DNA of 64,000 bases, taken from assembly GCA_963706835.1 (NCBI GenBank), contig CAVPOB010000003.1, positions 1 through 64,000 on the forward strand, in the 5' to 3' direction. The stretch's first letter is position 1, and each line of letters begins with the position of its first letter. Position numbers and translations under genes: made by a program. Positions 9,411 through 19,070 of this stretch are shown here, piece by piece. The DNA is from CAVXYG01 sp963706835 (GTDB lineage: Bacteria > Actinomycetota > Actinomycetes > S36-B12 > GCA-2699445). Under the pieces are notes generated by a model. It was given only the letters and a program-made list of their open reading frames with translations. It was not told the origin of the DNA and did not search any database.

Positions 9411-10919
9411 GTATTCCTGCCCGGTTCGCCGAGCGCGGGGAGGCCGGGCCGCTGCCGGCGGAGCCGGCCGAGGGGCTGCGGCTGGTGTCGTCGCGGCCGA
9501 TGGGGGCGGCGTGGCTGCTGGACGGCCTGTGGTCCCGGCTCGGCTTCGCCGACGCGATCGCCGCCGCCGTGCGCCGGGCGCCGGATCGACCCGGGGGTGG
9601 AGCGGGTGCTGTTCGCGCTGACCGCGAACCGGGCCATCGCCCCGTGCTCGAAGCTGGCCGCCCTGGACTGGGCGGCCCATGACGTGCACCTGCCCGGTGT
9701 CGGCGATCTCGGCGCGGACCCGCAGGTGTTCTACCGCGCCATGGACCTGCTCGTGGAGCACGACGAGGCGATCCAGGAGCACGTGTTCGACTCGGTCGCC
9801 GGGAGGCTGGGCCTGTCCTGCGACGTGCTCCTGTTCGACACGACCAGCACCTACTTCGAGACCGCCGACGACGACGCGTTCCGCAGGTACGGCCATTCCA
9901 AGGACCACCGGCCCGACCGGCCGCAGGCCGTCATCGGCCTGGCCGTGACCAAGGAGGGCATCCCGGTGCGGGTGTGGTCCTGGCCCGGCAACAGCGCCGA
10001 CTCCTCGGTCATCAAGCAGGTGCACGCCGACCTGGCGTCGTGGCGGCTGCACCGGGTGCTGTGGGTCGGCGACCGCGGCTTCACGTCCGCGGAGAACCGG
10101 CAGCTGCTGCAGACCGGCGGCGGGCACGTGCTGTTCGGGGAGAAGCTGCGCGGCGGGCAGGGACAACGCCGCCGCGCTGGCCCGGCCCGGCCGCTACCGG
10201 CAGGTCGCCGACAACCTCCACGTCAAAGAGGTCTGGGTCGGCGAGGGGGTGCAGCGGCGGCGGTTCATCGTGGTCCGCAACCCCGGCGAGGCCGACCGGG
10301 ACGCCGCCACCCGCGCACGGCACCTGCAGCGCATCGGGGCCGAGCTGGAGGCGATCGGCCGCAAGGAGCGGCGACGCGCGGCTGGCCGCGGAGGGCGAGC
10401 TGCTGGCCCACCCCGCCCTGAAGCGCTACCTCACCCGCAAGGACGGCACGCTCGCCGTCGACAAGCGGGCGGTGGCGGCGGAGGAGAAGCGGGACGGCAA
10501 GTTCCTGCTGTCCTGCACCGACGACGCCCTGCCCGCCGCCGACGCCGCCCGCCTGTTCAAGGGCCTCCTCGACGTCGAGCGCGCCTTCCGCGACCTCAAG
10601 GGCGTCCTGGAGGTCCGGCCCGTCCACCACCGCAAGGAGCAGCGCATCCGCGCCCACGTCCTGCTGTGCTTCCTGGCCCTGGTCCTGGTCCGCGTCGCCG
10701 AGCGCGAGACCGGCCGCACCTGGCCCGCCCTGCGCCGCGAGCTGGACCGCGTCCACCTCGTCGAGCTCGAAGGATCCAGCGGCCGCGCCGCCCAGCGCAC
10801 CGACCTCACCGAGCGAGCAGCAGGCCATCTACACCGCCTGCCACGTCCCCGCACCGCCCCTGCTCCACGCCTTCGAACCCGCCACCGCACCCCGACACAC
10901 CCCGCCCGGGACGCCATAG
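9411..10919 (+). pseudogene. IS1634-like transposase, multiply frameshifted
   Basis: The transposase is recognised from LLFDTTSTYFETADDD, FRRYGHSKDHRPDRPQAVIG and VGDRGFTSAENRQLL, the conserved core of IS1634/IS4-type DDE enzymes, and from the C-terminal VERAFRDLKGVLEVRPVHH segment with its catalytic Glu. Reconstruction requires frame changes near 9580, 10150, 10370 and 10815, and ends at a TAG at 10917. So many breaks argue for a dead copy, although assembly errors in G/C runs could add to them. Confidence 0.8.
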
Positions 10920-10939
10920 ATACACCCCCGCAACCGGCA

Positions 10940-10982
10940 GATGCCCCGGGATCCGTTGCAGCCCAACAGATCCCGGGGCATC
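10940..10982. terminator. Perfect 14-bp stem-loop after the transposase
   Basis: GATGCCCCGGGATC at 10940-10953 pairs perfectly with GATCCCGGGGCATC at 10969-10982 across a 15-base loop. It sits between the transposase stop and the right inverted repeat. No U-run follows, so it may be a bidirectional terminator that insulates the element, or a subterminal site. Confidence 0.55.
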
Positions 10983-11008
10983 ACCTATCTAGCAAGTGTC
11001 GAACTCGG

Positions 11009-11273
11009 GTGACTTGGACGGTGGCTGTCGAGAGGTTCTCGTCAAGCCCGGCCGGAGGCGTGGTCCGTCTCAGCGGTGTCGATGGGCGGACAGGGGCACG
11101 GCCCTGCCGCGTTCGTCGCAGGTCGTAGGGTCCGCGACACTGGCTGGCTGGACGGCTGGATCTGGCACGCGGTTAATGCCGCCCTGCTTGGAGCACTCGC
11201 GGCGACCAGCACATGCGGCCCTGCTGCCCGCTCGAGAGGCACTGCCGCGAGCATCAGGGCCGGCCTCCCCAAA
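11009..11273. other. Intergenic region, no gene recognised
   Basis: About 265 bp between the IS1634-like right end and the convergent esterase gene. No domain, RNA or repeat was recognised. Confidence 0.4.
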
Positions 11274-12050
11274 CTAGCCGCCGTGCTCGCGGATGAACTC
11301 GGCGCTGCCCTCGAAGATGGTCTCGGCGTCGTTGTCCAGCGTCGCGACGTGGTAGGACTCCGGCAGCAGCACCAGCGTGCGCCGCGGCGACGATACATCC
11401 CGCATCACCGTCTGGGTGTTGATCGGCTCCACTACGTGATCCTCCGGCGCCCAGAAGACGATGAGCGGCTGGGTGACGCTGCCCAGGTCGGCTCGCACCG
11501 TGTCCTGCAGCTTGGTGAGCTGCAGGGCGCTGCGCAGCGGCACCTCGTCATAGGCCACCTCGTCCTGACCCGGCTTCTTGATGTCGTTCTTGATGCCGGG
11601 CACCGTCTTCATCACCGCTGTCATCGGCCCGAAGAGCTTGAACTTGTCCAGCGTCAGCAGCAACGGCACATCGATCCGCTGCGGACGGCACACCGACGGG
11701 TTGACCACCATGACCCCCGCGACCGCGTCACCCATCTCCTCGGCCAGCCGAAGGGCCAGACCGCCGCCCATCGAGAGCCCGCCCACGAACACGCGCTCGT
11801 ACTCGGTGACCAGGGAGTCGAACAGGGAACGGACCCCTGCGTACCACTGCTCCCAGGTGGTGTCGACCATGTCCTGCCAGCGCGTCCCATGGCCGGGCAG
11901 CAATGGGCACGCCACGGTGTAGCCCTGGCTGTGCAAGTACTGCCCCCAGGGCCGGATCGAGGCCGGCGAACCGGTGAATCCGTGGCTCAGCAGGACTGCC
12001 GTGGAGCCGCCGTCGAAGAGGAACGGCTCCGTGCTCGGTGCGACTGCCAT
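11274..12050 (-). CDS. Alpha/beta-hydrolase, carboxylesterase/lipase type
   Basis: Serine esterase of 258 aa. The oxyanion region LLSHGFTGSP is followed by the nucleophile elbow GLSMGG (Ser93), then Asp204 in APEDHVVEP and His234 in SYHVATLDND, a complete catalytic triad. Length and motifs fit the Est30/monoacylglycerol-lipase group of bacterial carboxylesterases. The gene is intact and flanked by mobile-element debris, so it may be accessory cargo or an island survivor. Physiological substrate unknown. Confidence 0.88.
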   Translation of the reverse strand: MAVAPSTEPFLFDGGSTAVLLSHGFTGSPASIRPWGQYLHSQGYTVACPLLPGHGTRWQDMVDTTWEQWYAGVRSLFDSLVTEYERVFVGGLSMGGGLALRLAEEMGDAVAGVMVVNPSVCRPQRIDVPLLLTLDKFKLFGPMTAVMKTVPGIKNDIKKPGQDEVAYDEVPLRSALQLTKLQDTVRADLGSVTQPLIVFWAPEDHVVEPINTQTVMRDVSSPRRTLVLLPESYHVATLDNDAETIFEGSAEFIREHGG

Positions 12051-12420
12051 GAGTCAACCTCTCTCGATCCCGACGCAGTCCAGCGTAGGGAAGCCCGCCG
12101 CGGGAGTTGCACTGCACCACCTCTTGCGCAGCACGCGTTCAACACAATTCGTTTGTACTCGTCCACGGCCCTCCTGGCGCTCTGGTCAGCCAGCGGACCA
12201 TTGACGCTCTCCCGGTCCGCGTGGTCGTGTTCCTGCCCGGTCGCTGCGCTCGATGCTGTCCGCGAGCCCAGCAAGGACGGTCAAGCCCCTGCGCGGAGCC
12301 CGGCCAGGCAAGGTGTGCTTACCGCTGCAGCGCTGGCGGGTCACACCATCTCATGAGGGAGGTTGTGAACCATCCTCGGACAGTCAGCAATGCATTGCGC
12401 TGCAACGCCTTTCGAAGGGG

Positions 12421-12462
12421 AGCCGACGAGGGGACTCGAACCCCCAACCACCTGGTTACCAG
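12421..12462 (-). tRNA. 3' half of a tRNA-Thr(GGT), partial; probable attachment-site scar
   Basis: On the minus strand the sequence runs from the anticodon loop CTGGTAA (anticodon GGT) through the 3' anticodon stem, variable loop, T-arm (loop TTCGAGT between GGGGG and CCCCT) to the 3' acceptor strand CGTCGGC plus discriminator T. Sequence 5' of the loop (GTCAA) cannot pair with CCAGG, so the 5' half is absent. A tRNA cut at the anticodon loop and kept to its 3' end is what tyrosine recombinases leave as an att core. It is not a functional tRNA. Confidence 0.7.
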
Positions 12463-12890
12463 TTGACTTCATCCTGTCGGGGAACGCGGCGAGCTGGTTG
12501 CGGCGCTGACCTTGGCGGAGCGCGGCGTGGCCGGGGCCGAGGAGGTCGGCAACACCTCCTGCGACCTGGTCGGCAACGTCAAATTGGCCGACCAGCGGGG
12601 CTGCGGCTGGGGCAGGTGCAATGGGCAATCGGTCACCTGGAGACCAGTGCTGGGCTGGCGCGCTACTGCAACGCCGGCGCCTACGGCATGCCCGGTCAGG
12701 CGTGGCTGGCGGCAGCCCGCTCCCGCCTCGGCGATCACCGTGCCTTCCAGGCATTCCGAGCTTGACCCTTGTGCCGCAGCCGAAAGATCAGGAGGACTGG
12801 TCCTAACAGCCGCCTTGACCAGCGAGTTGCTGTACTGGCAGTCCATCACCTTGCTGAAGGCGTCAAGGTGATAGGTAGCGGACGGAACAC
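12463..12890. other. Region without a clear gene between the tRNA fragment and the AlbA_2 gene
   Basis: About 430 bp. Translations such as LTLAERGVAGAEEVGNTSCDLVGNVKLAD in one frame and GLARYCNAGAYGMPGQAWL in another look mildly protein-like but are spread over different frames. They could be a decayed gene; no family was recognised. Confidence 0.35.
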
Positions 12891-12956
12891 GTGTGAGTTA
12901 CATATGGCTCTATGTAAGTTACACCGACCGCCTGTGTAATGTACCTTCATGAAGGT
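12891..12956. promoter_or_regulatory. Nested inverted repeats upstream of and over the AlbA_2 regulator start
   Basis: GTGTGAGTTACATA (12891-12904) and TATGTAAGTTACAC (12911-12924) form a 14-bp inverted repeat with two mismatches and a 6-base spacer. A related half-site TGTGTAATGTAC follows. ACCTTCATGAAGGT (12943-12956) is a perfect 14-bp palindrome centred on the start codon at 12949. The AT-rich repeat is unlike its surroundings and suits an operator, plausibly for the winged-helix part of the encoded protein. Confidence 0.5.
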
Positions 12957-14661
12957 GCTTGACCTGAGCCTCGCGGAGCTGCTCGACATCGTCCGCACCG
13001 AGGGCAGCGACGTCACGCACATCGAGGCGAAGCGTGCCCTGACGTATCCGGAGAGTGTGCCGGCGACGCTGTCCGCGTTCGCGAACACCCCTGGGGGCGG
13101 CGTGCTGCTGCTCGGTGTCGATGAGATGCGCGGCTTCGCAGCCTCCGGTGTCGCGGACCCCGTCGATTTCCAGAAGCGGCTGGCGAATCAGGCGCGACAG
13201 GCCTTGGATCCGCCGATCAGCCCCTCGATCTCCCACGAGGTGATCGAGGGCGGGGATGTCGTGATCGCCCGCGTTCCCGAGCTGCAGCCCGACCACAAGC
13301 CGTGCCGGGTCACGGCGACGGAGGCAGGGTACCTGCGGTCCTACGACGGGGATTACCGTCTGTCGGCACAGGAGGAGCAGGCCTTCTTGGCCAATCGGGG
13401 CACGCCGAGATTCGATCGTGAGGCCGTTCCCGGCACCAGCGTCCACGATCTGGACCCGGCCTTGCTGGAGGCCTACCTGACGGCATGCCGGGAGCGGTCC
13501 GAGCGGCTGGCTGGAGCTGAGCGCGAAACCGTGCTGGCGCGCACCGGCGTGATCGACGAGCAGGGGCGGCTGACTGTCGCCGGGCTGTACAGCCTCGGCT
13601 CCTATCCGCAGCAGCACTTCCCCTCGCTGATGATCGTCGCCCGTGCCGCGCCCCTGCACACCGACCCGCCCGGAACCAGGGCCGGCGACCTGGGAGCGTT
13701 CGACGGGCCGCTGCCAGAGATGCTGGAACGGGCGATGGCCTGGGTCAGGCGGAACACCTCTTCACGGGTCCGGTTCGGCCCGGACGGGCATGCCACCGAC
13801 GAACCGACCTACCCGCCGGAAGCCATCCGCGAGCTGATCGCCAACGCCCTAGTGCACCGGGACCTCGGCCTGCACAGCCAGGGTGAATCGGTGAACATCG
13901 TCCTGGAGCCCAACAAGCTTGTGATCAGTAATCCAGGCGGTCTGTGGGGTCTGACGGTCGACCAGCTCGGCAAGACGACGGGCGGCATCTCCCGCAATCA
14001 AGCCCTCTACGGCATCTGCCGGGACGTGCGGACCCCGGGCGGGCGCCGGGTGATCGAAGGCGTCGGGTCCGGGATCGAGGCCGTGCGAAGGTCCCTGCAT
14101 CTGGCGGGCATGACCCCTCCTACGTTCCTCGACTCCGGCATCCGCTTCACGGCGCTCGTGCCGAACCATGCAGTATTGGGCCAGGGCGATCTCGAGTGGG
14201 TGGCGAGTCTGCCCAACACCGAGGGGCTCGGGGATGTGCCGCGGCATGTCCTGGCCACAATGCGCGCCGGGGCGGAGTGGTCCAACAAGGCGCTGCGGGA
14301 CGTCTTCCCCATGGACTCCACCGTCGCGCGGGCGATGCTGCTCGACCTCGTGGCGCGCGGCCTCGTCGAGCGCGCCGGCGAAGGCCGCGCGACGACATAC
14401 CGGCTCGCGACCGAGCCCCCCGTGCAGATCCTGGAGCGGCGCGGCCGCGCCCGTATTGCACCGGGGGACCTGCTGCCCGCCCTCGCCTCGGACCAGACGC
14501 GCACCGTGCACGACATCGTGGCCCTGACCGGATACACCCCCCGGCAGGTCCGCCACGGTCTGGACAAGCTCGTCGAACAGGGCCGCGTGATCAGGTCCCG
14601 AACCCGTGACGTGCGGGGAGCGCAATACGCGTTGGTTCAGGATGAGGGGGAAGCGCAGTGA
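12949..14661 (+). CDS. AlbA_2 (Schlafen-like) domain / ATP-binding / winged-helix regulator
   Basis: Protein of 570 aa with three regions. Residues 1-130 resemble the AlbA_2 divergent nucleic-acid-binding domain (HIEAKRALTYPESVPATLSAFANTPGGGVLLLGVDE). Residues about 270-400 resemble an HATPase_c_4 ATP-binding domain (YPPEAIRELIANALVHRDL, then VISNPGG). The C-terminal third holds winged-helix repeats (VARAMLLDLVARGLVERAGEGRATTYRL and TPRQVRHGLDKLVEQGRVI). Such proteins often lie next to type I restriction genes, as here, where a broken hsdM follows 40 bp downstream. Function is probably DNA/RNA-binding regulation linked to defence; not established. Confidence 0.8.
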   Translation: MKVLDLSLAELLDIVRTEGSDVTHIEAKRALTYPESVPATLSAFANTPGGGVLLLGVDEMRGFAASGVADPVDFQKRLANQARQALDPPISPSISHEVIEGGDVVIARVPELQPDHKPCRVTATEAGYLRSYDGDYRLSAQEEQAFLANRGTPRFDREAVPGTSVHDLDPALLEAYLTACRERSERLAGAERETVLARTGVIDEQGRLTVAGLYSLGSYPQQHFPSLMIVARAAPLHTDPPGTRAGDLGAFDGPLPEMLERAMAWVRRNTSSRVRFGPDGHATDEPTYPPEAIRELIANALVHRDLGLHSQGESVNIVLEPNKLVISNPGGLWGLTVDQLGKTTGGISRNQALYGICRDVRTPGGRRVIEGVGSGIEAVRRSLHLAGMTPPTFLDSGIRFTALVPNHAVLGQGDLEWVASLPNTEGLGDVPRHVLATMRAGAEWSNKALRDVFPMDSTVARAMLLDLVARGLVERAGEGRATTYRLATEPPVQILERRGRARIAPGDLLPALASDQTRTVHDIVALTGYTPRQVRHGLDKLVEQGRVIRSRTRDVRGAQYALVQDEGEAQ

Positions 14662-14701
14662 TGCCGGAGGCGACCATCCGACCGCGGACTCAGGAGGAAG
14701 C

Positions 14702-15904
14702 GTGAGCGAGTCATCCGCCCTGGTGGCCAAGTTGTGGAACTACTGCAACGTGCTGCGCGATGGCGGCGTTTCAACGATCGAATACGTCGAGCAGCTGACG
14801 TAACTACTGTTCCTGAAATGGCGGACGAGCGTGCAAGGGCGGGGCTGCACGAGGTGGTGCCCGACGGACTGGACCGGCAGTCGCTGCTCGATCGCGACGG
14901 GAACGACCTCGAAGTGCACTACCGCCACATCCTGGCCGAACTGGGAAGGCAGCCGGGCACGCTGGGCACGATCTTTCGCAAGGCGCAGAACCGCATCCAG
15001 GACCCGGCAGAGCTGCGTCGGCTGGTGGTGGATCTGATCAACGAGGAGACGTGGACCGCGGTCGACGCCGATCTGAAGGGCGACGCCTATGAGGGGCTGC
15101 TGCAGAAGGACGCGGAGGACACCAAGTCCGGTGCGGGCCAGTACTTCACGCCGCGGCCGCGGATCCGGGCGATGATGGCCTGCCTGCAGCCCAAGCCGGG
15201 GGAGACGGTCGCGGACCCGCGGCGGGCGCGGGCGGGTTCCTGCTGGCGGCGCACGAGTGGGTGGTCGACCACTGCATCACCGAGATGGATGCCGACGACA
15301 AGCGGTTCCTGCGCGATGAGACGGTCCACGGGTGGGAGACCGTGGACGGCACGGCCCGGTTGTGCGCGATGAACCTGCTGCTGCACGGAATCGGCACGCC
15401 CGGCGGGGCCAGCCTCATCACTGCGGCGACGCCCTGCGATCCGACGCAGGAATACGCGTCGACGTGATCGCAGCCAACCCGCCGTTCGGCCGTAAGTCCT
15501 CGATGACGATGATCAACGAGGCCGGGGAGGCGGAGCGGGAGGCTATCTGGTCATCGTCCGCGAGGACTTCTGGGCGTCCACCTCCAACAAGCAGTTGAAC
15601 TTCCTGCAGCACATCAAGACGCTGCTGAAGATCAACGGCCGGGCGGCAGTCGTGCTGCCGGATAACGTGCTGTTCGAGGAAGGCGCCGGAGAGACGATCC
15701 GGCGGCGACCTGATGGACAAGTGCAATCTGCACACCATCCTGCGGCTGCCGACCGGCATTTTCTACGCACAGGGAGTGAAGACCAACGTCCTGTTCTCCG
15801 ACCGAAAGCCGGCCGCAGCTGATCCCTGGACGGCTCTCTCGTTCTCTGTTGCCGACTCAGACTCCTCCGTCCTCTGGGGCTCCGGCGACTGCAATCCCGA
15901 ATGA
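14702..15904 (+). pseudogene. hsdM: Type I restriction-modification methyltransferase subunit HsdM, frameshifted and 3'-truncated
   Basis: N6-adenine methylase. The GTG start at 14702 follows AGGAGGAAG and gives SESSALVAKLWNYCNVLRDGGV. Later pieces are ADERARAGLHEVV, a SAM-binding region recoverable as DP-x-GAGGFLLAAHEW after restoring one lost base near 15218, the catalytic NPPFGRKS motif (motif IV), and NKQLNFLQHIKTLLKINGRAAVVLPDNVLFE. The frame changes near 14800, 15218, 15445, 15550 and 15700. HsdM similarity ends about 15820 and no HsdS or HsdR follows, so the system is non-functional. Confidence 0.82.
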
Positions 15905-15995
15905 TGAGCAACCTCGGCGCCGCTGCTCGCCCAGTGCACAAGTGACCAATGCGTGACCAAAGGCGGCTAGTGGGCTCTTCGGCGAGCTCATTCGA

Positions 15996-17770
15996 CCTGA
16001 GTTTGGTCACATTGCGTCCGGTGGTGGCGCCAGCAGGCGCTGACCTGCGTCGTCGGCGGACCGGTTTGAGGCACTAATTGGTGCCTTAGGGTCGGTGCGG
16101 TGGCATGGGTGAGGCGGGTCCGGACAGCGTCTGGGGCGACGGCTGTGCAGATCGCGGAGTACGTCGATGGGCGTCGGAGGATCAGGGCGCATGTCGGGTC
16201 GGCGCATACCGAGGCCGAACTCGGTCTGCTGATGGAGCAGGCCCGCGGCCTGCTGGCCGATCGGGCGCAGGGTGAGTTCGACCTCGGCGTGGAGCCGCGG
16301 CCGGCCAAGGCGCACCTGGTCCCGGCGTACGCGGGCGCGACGTTGTTCGCGGAGCAGGGCGAGCCGGTCGAGCCGGTCCGGGTCGGTGCGCCGCTGGTCC
16401 TGGGCACTTCCTCGCGGCTGCTGTTCGACGCCCTGGCCGGCGTCTACGACGACCTGGGGTTCGGCGCGGTCGGTGATGCGGTGTTCCGCGGACCTGGTGA
16501 TCGCCCGGATCGTGGAGCCGACCTCGATCCTGGACACCGGCCGGGTGCTGGCCGACCTGGGCCAGCGGCCGGTCAGCGAGCGAGACGATGCGCCGCACCC
16601 TGGACCGTGCGCAGCACCGGGGCTACCGCGACGAGATCGCAGCGGCATGCTTCGACCACGCCGCGAGCGCCGGCGATGTCTCGCTGGTGCCTCTACGACG
16701 TGACCACCCTGTACTTCGAGGCGGAGAAGGAGGACGATCTGCGCAAGGTCGGCTACTCCAAGGAGCGCCGGGTCGACCCGCAGATCGTGGTCGGTCTGCT
16801 GGTCGACCGGAACGGGTTCCCGCTGGAGATCGGCTGCTACGAGGGCAACAAGGCCGAGACCGACCACGATCGTGCCGATCGTGCAGGCGTTCCAGGACCG
16901 GCACGGCCTGGCCGACATGGCCGTGGTCGCCGACGCCGGGATGCTGCTCGGCGGCGAACCTGGCGCGCGCTGGACGAGGCCGGACTGCGGTTCATCGTCG
17001 GGTCCCGGGCCACCAAGGCCCCGATCGACCTGGCGTCCCATTTCCGCTGGCACGGCGAGGCGTTCACCGACGGGCAGATCATCGACACCATCACCCCCAG
17101 GACCGGGCGGCGCAGCGAGGCAACGACCCCGCGCTGGCGGCCGAACCGGTGTGGGACCCCGCCGCGCATCCCGGCTCGTGGCGGGCGGTCTGGGCCTACT
17201 CCGGCAAGCGCGCCGTCCGCGACCGCAAGACCCTCGCCGCGCAGGAGGAGCGGGCCCGCGCCGTCGTCGATCGGCGAGAAGGCCGCCCGCACCCCGCGGT
17301 TCGTGAAGACCACCAGCGGCACGCGCGCCCTGGACCAGGCCTCCCTGGACGCGCGCCCGCCGCCTGGCCGGGCTGAAGGGCTACGTCACCAACATCGAAC
17401 CCGCCGCGCTCATGCCCGCCGGCGAGGTCATCTCCAGCTACCACGACCTGTGGCACGTCGAGCGTCGTTCCGGATGACCAAGACCGACCTGCGCGCAAGA
17501 CCGATGTTCGTCAGGACCAACGCGACGCGATCGAGGCCCACCTGACCATCGTGTTCGCCGCACTCGCGGTGTCGCCGCGAGGCCCAGAACCGCACCGGAC
17601 TCGCGATCCGCAACCTCGCCCGGCAACTGCGGCCCCTGCGCTCGGCCACCATCCTCAGCAACGGCGCCCAACAGACCATCCCGCCAGCGATCCCAGCCCA
17701 GACAGCAGGCACTGCTCGACTCGCTGACAGGACCCGAGACCCAGGCACTAACCGAATGACCAAACTCAGG
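15996..17770 (+). mobile_element. Second IS1634-like insertion sequence
   Basis: An element of 1775 bp bounded by perfect 14-bp inverted repeats, CCTGAGTTTGGTCA at 15996-16009 and TGACCAAACTCAGG at 17757-17770. It encloses one broken transposase. A related right-end sequence occurs alone near 18522. The element lies just downstream of the truncated hsdM. No target duplication is evident. Confidence 0.78.
16100..17759 (+). pseudogene. IS1634-family transposase, heavily frameshifted
   Basis: The family is recognised from ordered fragments in alternating frames: VAWVRRVRTASGATAVQIAEY at the GTG start, DLVIARIVEPTSILDT, LYDVTTLYFEAEKEDDLRKV with a catalytic Asp, VGYSKERRVDPQIVVGLL, VVADAGMLLGG, GLRFIVGSRATKAPIDLASH, GLKGYVTNIEPAALMPAGEV and SYHDLWHVERSFRMTKTDL with the catalytic Glu. 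About ten frame changes are needed to join them. This load exceeds that of host genes in the window and suggests a long-dead copy. Confidence 0.8.
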
Positions 17771-17939
17771 TGGGGCACCGGACCGGCTGGCGTCATTGCG
17801 GCGCGTGCTGAGCGCCCTCACCGTCGGCGCTGACGCTGAGAGTCGGAAGCCTACGGGGGGTAGTTACAAACCGGACATACCATGACATAGAGTGTGGAGC
17901 CAGTCGGACATTCCGACGGGATCTGGGAGGGACCCCCTT

Positions 17940-18332
17940 ATGCGCAAGATGATGGCCATCGGAGGCGCTGTGTGCGCCGCCGCACTCACGCTCACCTCAG
18001 GCGCCGCGATGGCGACGCAGCCCGAAGCCGGAGCCGTAGTCGAGTTCCCCAACGCCCCAACCGAGGAGTTGAGCACCTACGTGCTCGTGGATGGCCACAA
18101 GGTCACCTACTGCCACCGCACCGGCTCGGCCAAGAACCCGTACGTTGTCGTGACCTCGGACATCAAGTCGGTCAATGACATCGACTCCATGACCACCGAC
18201 CACCAGCACCACGAGCAGGTCGGCAACGGCCTGGGCCCGGACATCATCCCGATCTCCGAGCTGGTGAAGAAGAACGTCAAGCCCGTGCCGCTGGAGCTGT
18301 GCGTGGTGGACGACTACGACTACCAGCCCTGA
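17940..18332 (+). CDS. Secreted protein with a CHRTGS-NPY motif
   Basis: Exported protein of 130 aa. It starts MRKMMAIGGAVCAAALTLTSG, a clear Sec signal peptide with cleavage near AAMA-TQ. The mature part holds KVTYCHRTGSAKNPYVVVTSD, a short motif seen in extracellular proteins of Gram-positive bacteria, then a His/Asp-rich stretch (DHQHHEQVGNGLGPDIIPISEL) and a terminal DDYDYQP. A purine-rich GGGAGGG precedes the ATG. The two Cys residues (in TYCHR and LELCVV) could form a disulfide. Function unknown. It is intact between two IS remnants. Confidence 0.7.
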   Translation: MRKMMAIGGAVCAAALTLTSGAAMATQPEAGAVVEFPNAPTEELSTYVLVDGHKVTYCHRTGSAKNPYVVVTSDIKSVNDIDSMTTDHQHHEQVGNGLGPDIIPISELVKKNVKPVPLELCVVDDYDYQP

Positions 18333-18449
18333 CACTGCGCTCAACCGCAGACCGACCCGGTGCCCTATGGTGGGGCACCCGCGGTTTGCTGTCGCGCCGC
18401 GCCTCAGGTGCCCCAGACCAACTCGGCGCCGAGGTGCCCGGCCTGAGTC

Positions 18450-18555
18450 CCGAGTTCGACAGTTCATAGATCAGTCGTCGTGTAGTCCGGCCCGATATCC
18501 CTTGTGCAGCAACGCCTCTGGCCTGAGTTGGGTCATTTCGTTTAGTGCCTTGTGG
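18450..18555. repeat. Two solo IS1634-type ends, back to back
   Basis: 18450-18521 repeats the left end of the 9286 element (CCGAGTTCGACAGTTCATAG and about 50 more bases with few differences). 18522-18555 repeats the inverted right end of the 15996 element (CCTGAGTTGGGTCATTTCG, against CCTGAGTTTGGTCATTCGG). No transposase lies between them, so these are scars of deletion, or ends nested during successive insertions. Confidence 0.65.
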
Positions 18556-18640
18556 TGGGGTGTTGCAGGGCGTTGAGGATGTCGCGCTTCAGACTTAGTG
18601 GCAGGGGGGTTGAGTCAGTCCTGAAGGAGAGTCCGACATC

Positions 18641-19070
18641 ATGGGTAGACCCCCGAGCATCCCCGTTGGGAAGGAGGCCAGGATCGTGCTGAGCGTGCTG
18701 GCCGGGGAGGTGAGCATCGCCGAGGCCGCAAGGCGGGAGCAGGTGTCCGAGCAGTCCATCGGCCGGTGGAAGGCCGACTTCCTGGAGGCGGGGAAGACGA
18801 CCCTGGCCGCCGGCCGGTCCAGGCCCTCGACCCGGGAGGAGCAGCTGGAGGCGGAGGTCGCCGAGCTGACCTAGGCGCTGGGCGGGGCCGCGGTGGAGAT
18901 CCGGGTCTGGAAGAAGAGCGCGGAGGGCCGGTTGGGCCCTTCGAGGACCTCGAGGTGATCCGCGTGGAGGCTGGGGGTCCCCCCTCTGGGGGAGCATGCC
19001 GACTGCGAGGTTCTGCAGGCTGATCGGCGTGCCCGAACGCACCTGGCGGCGCCGGCAGGCCGGGGCCCGG
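18641..19070 (+). mobile_element. IS3-family remnant (orfA and start of orfB)
   Basis: 18641-18874 encodes an IS3-type OrfA-like HTH protein (EVSIAEAARREQVSEQSIGRWKADFLEAGK) ending in a stop inside what should be the coiled-coil region (EEQLEAEVAELT). Further fragments (VEIRVWKKSAEG, then MPTARFCRLIGVPERTWRRR, the usual start of the partner ORF) lie in other frames. The similarity ends at about 19070, where pirin sequence begins, so the element is deleted internally and has lost its right end. Confidence 0.65.

Larger units (their letters stand above)
9286..11008 (+). mobile_element. IS1634-like insertion sequence (copy with a solo relative at 18450)
   Basis: An element of about 1.72 kb bounded by inverted repeats: CCGAGTTCGACA at 9286 matches exactly the reverse complement of 10997-11008, and similarity continues inward (TTCATAGATCAG against TTGCTAGATAGG). 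It contains one transposase broken by several frameshifts. A second copy of its left end stands alone near 18450. It lies within 75 bp of the IS21 right end. Confidence 0.75.

Noticed and set aside
10940..10982. The 14-bp stem-loop as the IS right inverted repeat
   Set aside because: The left-end match (CCGAGTTCGACA) lies further out at 10997-11008; the stem-loop has no partner at the left end.
12421..12462. A functional tRNA-Thr
   Set aside because: The 5' half, including the D-arm and the 5' strands of the anticodon and acceptor stems, is missing.
14702..15904. An active type I restriction-modification system
   Set aside because: hsdM has several frame breaks and is cut short, and neither hsdS nor hsdR is present.
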